Both the position numbers and the translations under genes were made by a program. The notes beneath the pieces were generated by a model. It searched no databases. It was not told where the DNA came from and worked only from the letters and a program-made list of their open reading frames with translations. Positions 58,574 to 64,000 of a stretch of 64,000 nucleotides of DNA are shown one piece after another. The DNA is from Mucilaginibacter rivuli (lineage in GTDB: Bacteria; Bacteroidota; Bacteroidia; Sphingobacteriales; Sphingobacteriaceae), in NCBI RefSeq assembly GCF_019391655.1, contig NZ_JAHXPQ010000005.1, forward strand, positions 310,001-374,000, read 5' to 3'. The first letter of the stretch is position 1. Every line of letters begins with the position of its first letter.

Positions 58574-61500
58574 ATGGATGCCATTTCCGTTTATAAACCG
58601 CAGAATAAAATTCGCTTTGTAACCGCAACTTCGTTGTTCGACGGGCATGATGCTACCATCAATATTATGCGCCGTATTTTGCAAAGCAGCGGGGCGGAGG
58701 TAATACACCTGGGGCATAACCGATCGGTGGATGAGGTGGTGAACTGTGCCATACAGGAAGATGTGCAGGGCATTGCCTTGACAAGTTACCAGGGCGGGCA
58801 CATTGAGTATTTTAAATACATGTACGACCTGTTGAAAGAACGCGGCGCCGGGCATATCAAAATATTTGGCGGCGGCGGCGGGGTTATCCTTCCACACGAA
58901 ATAAAAGAGCTACAGGAATACGGTATCGCGCGCATTTACTCGCCCGACGACGGCAGGCATATGGGCCTGCAGGGCATGATAAACGACATGATGATGAAGT
59001 GCGATACGCCCATTACATCTCATTTGAATGGCGAAATAAAATATTTGCCTAAAAAAGATAATAAAGCCATTGCTACCGCGATAAGCGTGGTGGAAAACTA
59101 TCCATCTAACGCGGGCTTCCTCACCGAACTAAAAAAGATAACCGATAAGGATATACCCGTGTTGGGGATTACCGGTACTGGTGGCGCGGGTAAATCATCA
59201 CTGGTGGATGAGCTGGTGCGCCGGTATTTAATGGAGACGGATAAAACATTAGCCATTATCTCTGTTGACCCATCTAAACGTAAAACGGGTGGTGCTTTGT
59301 TGGGTGACAGGATCCGGATGAACTCGATCAATAGTCCGCGGGTGTACATGCGCTCGCTTGCCACGAGGCAGGCTAATTTGGCTTTATCCAAATATGTGCA
59401 GGAAGCTATTGATATTTGCAAAGCGGCAGGTTATGATATGATCATCGTAGAAACATCGGGCATCGGGCAATCAGATACGATGATCACCGATTACTGCGAC
59501 CTGTCGTTATATGTGATGACGCCAGAGTTTGGCGCGGCCACGCAGCTGGAAAAGATAGACATGCTCGACTTCGCGGATATTGTGGTGCTGAACAAGTTCG
59601 ATAAGCGCGGCGCGCTTGATGCTTTGCGCGATGTAAAGAAACAATACAAACGCAACCATCAGCTTTTTGATGCGAAGGATGAAGATTTGCCGGTGTTTGG
59701 CACCATGGCATCGCAGTTTAACGACCCGGGCATGAACGCGCTGTTTACGGCTTTGATCAAAACTATAAAAGCTAAAACGGGGATTGACCTGCCTATAAAA
59801 CACGAGTTGGTAAATGAGGATGCAGAAAAATCTTACATTATCCCCCCCGACCGTACCCGCTACCTTGCCGAAATTGCCGAGAGCAGCGCGGCATATAATG
59901 AGTGGGTGGATGCACAGTGTAAAATAGCGCAGCAGATGTTCCAGGTAAAGGGAACTATTGAACTTTCGGAAAAACACACCCCTAACACCTCTCAAGAGGG
60001 GAACTATTTTGTACAAGGGCTACAAGATATATACAAACATTTAGAAGAAAGCCTTGATGGCGAGTGCCGCAGACTGTTACGCGAATGGCCGCAAACTGTT
60101 GAAACCTACAAGGCTGACAACTTTATATTTAAGGTTAGAGATAAAGAGATCAAACAACAGCTTTACTACACCTCGTTATCGCAATTACGCATCCCTAAGA
60201 TATCGTTGCCAAAGTATGAAGCATGGGGAGATGTATTGCGTTGGCTGCTCACCGAGAATGTACCTGGCGAGTTCCCTTACGCGGCAGGCGTGTTCCCGCT
60301 GAAGCGCGAAGGTGAAGACCCAACCCGTATGTTCGCGGGCGAGGGCGGGCCGGAGCGCACCAATAAGCGTTTCCATTATGTGTCGCTGGGGCAGCCTGCA
60401 CACAGGCTTTCTACCGCCTTCGATTCGGTTACCCTTTACGGGGAAGACCCGCATGTGCGGCCCGATATTTATGGCAAGATAGGTAACTCGGGCGTGAGCA
60501 TTGCTACGTTGGACGATGCGAAGAAGCTGTATTCAGGTTTCGACCTGTGCCATGCGGCGACCTCGGTATCCATGACCATCAACGGCCCCGCCCCTATGCT
60601 GCTTGGCTTTTTTATGAACGCGGCTATTGACCAGCAATGTGAGAAGTACATTGTTGAAAACAAACTGGAGCATTTAGTCGAGGCTGCTTTTAAAGCCCAA
60701 TATGATGACAAGAAACTGGCTCGTCCTCATTATGGTGCAACTGACGGCACCCTCCCGGAAGGAAATAGCGGCTTAGGCTTATTGTTGCTGGGGCTTACCG
60801 GCGACCAGGTTTTACCTGTCGAGGTTTACCAAAAGATACGCACCCATGCCATAGCTACCGTAAGGGGAACAGTACAGGCTGATATATTAAAAGAAGACCA
60901 GGCGCAAAACACCTGTATCTTCTCCACAGAGTTCGCGCTGCGGATGATGGGCGATATACAGCAGTATTTTATTAGTGAGAAGGTGCGTAATTTTTACTCG
61001 GTATCTATTTCAGGTTATCATATTGCCGAGGCTGGGGCTAATCCTATTACCCAACTGGCGTTTACCCTAAGCAACGGTTTTACTTACGTAGAATACTACC
61101 TGAGCCGAGGGATGAATATTGACGACTTTGCTCCTAACCTATCCTTCTTCTTCAGTAATGGTATCGATCCGGAATATTCGGTGATCGGCCGTGTGGCACG
61201 CCGCATTTGGGCAAAAGCCATGAAGAACAAATATAAAGGTAACGACAGGGCGCAAAAACTGAAGTACCATATCCAAACCAGCGGCAGATCGCTGCACGCG
61301 CAGGAGATCGACTTTAACGATATCCGCACCACGCTGCAGGCACTTTACGCTATTTACGATAATTGTAATTCACTGCACACCAACGCTTACGATGAAGCCA
61401 TCACTACCCCTACCGAAGAATCAGTACGCAGGGCAATGGCTATACAGCTTATTATAAACCGTGAATTAGGTTTAGCCAAAAACGAGAACCCGATACAGGG

Positions 61501-61963
61501 CGCCTTTATTATAGAAGAACTCACAGACCTGGTAGAAAATGCCGTACTCACCGAGTTTAAACGCATTAACGACCGTGGCGGCGTGCTTGGCGCGATGGAA
61601 ACTATGTACCAACGTGGCAAGATACAGGAAGAATCGTTGTACTACGAAACCCTGAAACATACCGGCGAATACCCGATAGTAGGTGTAAACACCTTTTTGA
61701 ATAAGAACGGTTCGCCAACCATTATCCCGTCCGAAGTGATCCGGGCAACCGAAGAAGAAAAGCAATACCAGATATCGGCATTGCAGGCCTTCCAGCACCG
61801 TAACGAAAGCCGTGCACCACAGTTGCTAAAAGACCTGCAACATACCGCAGTAGCAGGTGAGAACATTTTTGAGAGCTTGATGGAAGCGTGTAAGTATTGT
61901 TCACTGGGACAGATATCTCATGCACTATATGAGGTTGGGGGGCAGTATAGGAGGAATATGTAA
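58574..61963 (+). CDS. icmF: Fused isobutyryl-CoA mutase IcmF
   Basis: The 1129-residue protein has an N-terminal cobalamin-binding domain ([15 protein letters not shown], His25), a central MeaB-like GTPase chaperone (GTGGAGKS, residues 201-208; NKFD), and a C-terminal B12-dependent mutase domain. This order is the IcmF fusion, not separate MutA/Mut[17 protein letters not shown] at the mutase start has Phe where methylmalonyl-CoA mutase has Tyr, pointing to isobutyryl- rather than methylmalonyl-CoA. It interconverts isobutyryl- and n-butyryl-CoA, linking valine breakdown to short-chain acyl-CoA. An open frame 11 residues longer starts at a non-ATG codon overlapping the promoter box. Confidence 0.93.
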   Translation: MDAISVYKPQNKIRFVTATSLFDGHDATINIMRRILQSSGAEVIHLGHNRSVDEVVNCAIQEDVQGIALTSYQGGHIEYFKYMYDLLKERGAGHIKIFGGGGGVILPHEIKELQEYGIARIYSPDDGRHMGLQGMINDMMMKCDTPITSHLNGEIKYLPKKDNKAIATAISVVENYPSNAGFLTELKKITDKDIPVLGITGTGGAGKSSLVDELVRRYLMETDKTLAIISVDPSKRKTGGALLGDRIRMNSINSPRVYMRSLATRQANLALSKYVQEAIDICKAAGYDMIIVETSGIGQSDTMITDYCDLSLYVMTPEFGAATQLEKIDMLDFADIVVLNKFDKRGALDALRDVKKQYKRNHQLFDAKDEDLPVFGTMASQFNDPGMNALFTALIKTIKAKTGIDLPIKHELVNEDAEKSYIIPPDRTRYLAEIAESSAAYNEWVDAQCKIAQQMFQVKGTIELSEKHTPNTSQEGNYFVQGLQDIYKHLEESLDGECRRLLREWPQTVETYKADNFIFKVRDKEIKQQLYYTSLSQLRIPKISLPKYEAWGDVLRWLLTENVPGEFPYAAGVFPLKREGEDPTRMFAGEGGPERTNKRFHYVSLGQPAHRLSTAFDSVTLYGEDPHVRPDIYGKIGNSGVSIATLDDAKKLYSGFDLCHAATSVSMTINGPAPMLLGFFMNAAIDQQCEKYIVENKLEHLVEAAFKAQYDDKKLARPHYGATDGTLPEGNSGLGLLLLGLTGDQVLPVEVYQKIRTHAIATVRGTVQADILKEDQAQNTCIFSTEFALRMMGDIQQYFISEKVRNFYSVSISGYHIAEAGANPITQLAFTLSNGFTYVEYYLSRGMNIDDFAPNLSFFFSNGIDPEYSVIGRVARRIWAKAMKNKYKGNDRAQKLKYHIQTSGRSLHAQEIDFNDIRTTLQALYAIYDNCNSLHTNAYDEAITTPTEESVRRAMAIQLIINRELGLAKNENPIQGAFIIEELTDLVENAVLTEFKRINDRGGVLGAMETMYQRGKIQEESLYYETLKHTGEYPIVGVNTFLNKNGSPTIIPSEVIRATEEEKQYQISALQAFQHRNESRAPQLLKDLQHTAVAGENIFESLMEACKYCSLGQISHALYEVGGQYRRNM

Positions 61964-61987
61964 TATTGGGTGAGTAGTTAAAAAGAA

Positions 61988-62085
61988 GTCATGCTGAACT
62001 TGTTTCAGCACCCCACTTGCTAAGTAACGAACAATGCATTGTAAGCGAAATAGATAATGGGGTGCCGAAATAAATTCGGCATGAC
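61988..62085. repeat. Palindromic repeat family B with self-complementary arms
   Basis: The left arm (61988-62015) and right arm (62058-62085), 28 bases each, are inverted copies with four differences. Each arm is also a hairpin by itself: TGCTGAA/TTCAGCA on the left and TGCCGAA/TTCGGCA on the right. It lies after icmF and before the receptor gene. Confidence 0.85.
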
Positions 62086-62097
62086 TGGTAGAGTTAT

Positions 62098-64000
62098 TTA
62101 ATGACTATTCCCACTCACATCATCATTATTAATACCGCGTTTGTTCTTTTTCACTTCGCTGTTTAGCTTGCCGAATTTGTATTGGAAGCTAACAGATATT
62201 TGGCGTGATAGTACATCGTTATAGTTACTCTGTACAAAATTATTGCTTGAGGTAAAGTAATCCAAGTGCTTAATTTTCTCGAAAGGATTGTTTATGTACA
62301 CGGATATGGTCGCCTTTTTATTGAACAGGTCCTTATTAGCACTTAAAGAATATCCAAACCAATCGTTATCCACACCTTGCAGCATTACGTAGCGGCTATC
62401 GTAATCAACATTAAAACCCATTTTAAAAGTATCAAAAAAAGCGTAGCTGGTGCTGGTGAATATGTGTCCCTGATTGCCGCTGGCATCATAAAACTCTCCG
62501 CCATACGTACCCGATAGCCATACATGCACCAATTCGGCATTGATATTCACATTCAGTTTTTTAGTAAGTGGATAGTTGGCATTCAGGTCAAAGCCCCAGC
62601 GCCTGTTTTTACCTATGTTCTGGTAGGTTGATGTGGTTACAGAATCGGCCGGGTTAAAGTTAAATACGTTTTGAACGGTATTATTGGCAAAGGCAAAATT
62701 AGTGCTTAATGTAATTGACCCTTTAGCAAAATTGCTATAACTCAGTTCAATGTTATTGTTTTTAACCGGTTGCAGGTCGGGGTTACCCACATTAATAAAC
62801 TTAGGATTTGATTTATCTGCAAAAGGGTTTAAGCGCCAAATACCTGGTCGGTTTATGCGCTGGCTGTACCCCATGGTGAGGTTACTGTTTTTGGTAAGCG
62901 TGCGCTGCATTGAGAATGATGGAACCAGGTTATCATAACGCTGATCGAGCGTATTGCCTGTTGCCGAAGCAAAGTTAGCATTGATGCTTGTGTGCTCAAT
63001 GCGCAGGCCCCCTTTAAATACCCAATTGGTAAATTTAGCCTGGTAAGAGTTATATATACTATATACATCTTGTTGGTAATCGAGGTTATTGCTTTGCTTG
63101 GTATCAATGGTATAATCGGCGCCGGTAAGTTGTTGCAGGTTTTCAAAATCGCTATAGCTATTCCGCAAAATAGCTTTTGCACCGGCTTCAATGCTCCATA
63201 CCTTAAAAGGTTGCACGTAATCCACCTGGATGGTCTGATCTTTTGAACCCGACTTATTGTTTTGCCTGAAATTATTGAGCGACCCTGTATTAATCTTTTG
63301 CGAATACAGGGCATCATTATTTTGTGTATTTGATGATGGGCTGTATTTGTAAGATAGCGTTAACAGTTGGTCCTTGTTTCTTTTAAAGCCTATTTGATAG
63401 TTGAGGCCCATATCATAACCCGTATATGTCCCCTTGCCCGTGTTAATTAAACGGTAAGATTGCGTACCTGTACTGTTCACCTCTGAAGCTGAAAGGTCAT
63501 TTATGTTGTTGTTAGAACCATGATACTGGCTAAACGCAGCGGTTATTAAATTGAGTGTATCAATTTCATAGCTTAACTCGCCACTGCCATACAGGTTATC
63601 TCCGTTACGGCTACGGCTTGCATCCTGAGATTGGCTTAGTGCCGGTATCAGCACATTATTTGTATTCCCCGATGTTGTAGTATTATTCTTTTGATGATTG
63701 TATCCCACGTAACCATTAAAGCCTATTTTGCCCTGCTTAAATGTAAGGTTTAAATTTGAGCCTGGCCCCCATGGGTCGCTGTAACGCAGGTTAAGGCTGC
63801 CATTGTACCCGTTATCAGCGTTCTTTTTGGTGATGATATTGATGATGCCCGCCAAACCTTCGGCATCATATTTTGCAGGTGGTGTGGTAATAACCTCTAT
63901 TTTCTGAATGTTGCTGGCTGGCATAGCCTTAAATACATCCGACGGGTTTTTAGCTATCAGGGCCGATTCCTTTCCATTAATGAGTATTTTATAATCGCCA
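62098..64000 (-). CDS. TonB-dependent receptor, outer-membrane barrel part (runs off the right edge)
   Basis: The frame continues unbroken to base 64000, so the N-terminus is outside; about 634 residues are seen. The visible N-terminal part, NGKESALIAKNPSDVFKAMP and SNIQKIEVITTPPAKYDAEG followed by GIINIITK, is the plug domain of the TonB receptor/OMP_b-brl_3 group. The rest is a long run of barrel strands (for example WVFKGGLRIEHTSINANF and GYSQRINRPGIWRLNPF) ending ISVSFQYKFGK and a charged tail. The ligand is unknown. An internal ATG at 63924 is not the real start. Confidence 0.9.
   Translation of the reverse strand, partial: GDYKILINGKESALIAKNPSDVFKAMPASNIQKIEVITTPPAKYDAEGLAGIINIITKKNADNGYNGSLNLRYSDPWGPGSNLNLTFKQGKIGFNGYVGYNHQKNNTTTSGNTNNVLIPALSQSQDASRSRNGDNLYGSGELSYEIDTLNLITAAFSQYHGSNNNINDLSASEVNSTGTQSYRLINTGKGTYTGYDMGLNYQIGFKRNKDQLLTLSYKYSPSSNTQNNDALYSQKINTGSLNNFRQNNKSGSKDQTIQVDYVQPFKVWSIEAGAKAILRNSYSDFENLQQLTGADYTIDTKQSNNLDYQQDVYSIYNSYQAKFTNWVFKGGLRIEHTSINANFASATGNTLDQRYDNLVPSFSMQRTLTKNSNLTMGYSQRINRPGIWRLNPFADKSNPKFINVGNPDLQPVKNNNIELSYSNFAKGSITLSTNFAFANNTVQNVFNFNPADSVTTSTYQNIGKNRRWGFDLNANYPLTKKLNVNINAELVHVWLSGTYGGEFYDASGNQGHIFTSTSYAFFDTFKMGFNVDYDSRYVMLQGVDNDWFGYSLSANKDLFNKKATISVYINNPFEKIKHLDYFTSSNNFVQSNYNDVLSRQISVSFQYKFGKLNSEVKKNKRGINNDDVSGNSH

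Noticed and set aside
62098..63924. ATG at 63924 as start of the receptor gene
   Set aside because: The frame stays open to base 64000 and encodes the conserved plug sequence upstream, so the gene is cut by the window edge.

Overview
The window looks like chromosomal DNA of a Bacteroidota bacterium of the Sphingobacteriaceae type (Mucilaginibacter/Pedobacter-like; the genus is inference). Evidence: many genes are preceded by the Bacteroidota -7 promoter box TAnnTTTG instead of a sigma70 -10; the order tRNA-Thr/Tyr/Gly/Thr - tuf - tRNA-Trp - secE - nusG - rplKAJL - rpoBC - DUF3467 is present; zapA, a 6S-like RNA and rny are adjacent; and there are DUF4397 lipoproteins, a fused IcmF mutase and a TonB-dependent receptor. 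I saw no phage, insertion sequence, integron or CRISPR array.

Layout. 1-6.4 kb: 3' part of a DUF885 protein, gyrB, an OmpH/Skp-like lipoprotein, guanine deaminase, an RfbD-like reductase and a VOC protein. 6.4-13 kb, minus strand: rfaE2, miaA, a pRiA4-ORF3-like protein, a CCA-adding-type enzyme, a TsaC/Sua5 protein, a GT4 glycosyltransferase, dapD and DUF3467. 13.1-26.6 kb: the large transcription/translation cluster (rpoC, rpoB, L7/L12, L10, L1, L11, NusG, SecE, EF-Tu and five tRNAs), read leftwards from a strong promoter near 26.62 kb. 26.7-40.4 kb: housekeeping genes (hpf, a XerC/D recombinase, rpsU, an acyl-CoA dehydrogenase, apt, a helix-hairpin-helix protein, a fused OlsF-like acyltransferase, a DUF962/Mpo1-like protein, rny, 6S-like RNA, zapA, a ZapB-like coiled coil, pheT, radC, rpsT).

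40.6-46.9 kb is an envelope/accessory stretch: three DUF4397 lipoproteins, an S1/P1-nuclease/zinc phospholipase-like protein, a TMEM175-type channel, a DedA protein, a YkuK-type RNase H-like protein and an SRPBCC protein. 46.9-57.4 kb is the most unusual part: seven tightly packed minus-strand genes encoding two OafA-type membrane acyltransferases, a FabH-like ketosynthase, an SDR reductase, a 1312-residue secreted protein with three complete tandem CE7/AXE1-like esterase modules, a predicted outer-membrane barrel and a fourth single-module esterase. I read it as a possible 'acyl supply - acyl transfer - acyl removal' system acting on an envelope or extracellular glycan. That is inference; the gene content, spacing and intact catalytic residues are seen directly.

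57.4-64 kb: a TIGR01212-type radical SAM protein, IcmF, a palindromic repeat and the C-terminal part of a TonB-dependent receptor that runs off the right edge. Dispersed palindromic repeats (two families) and several promoter boxes that suggest leaderless or near-leaderless mRNAs are also recorded.
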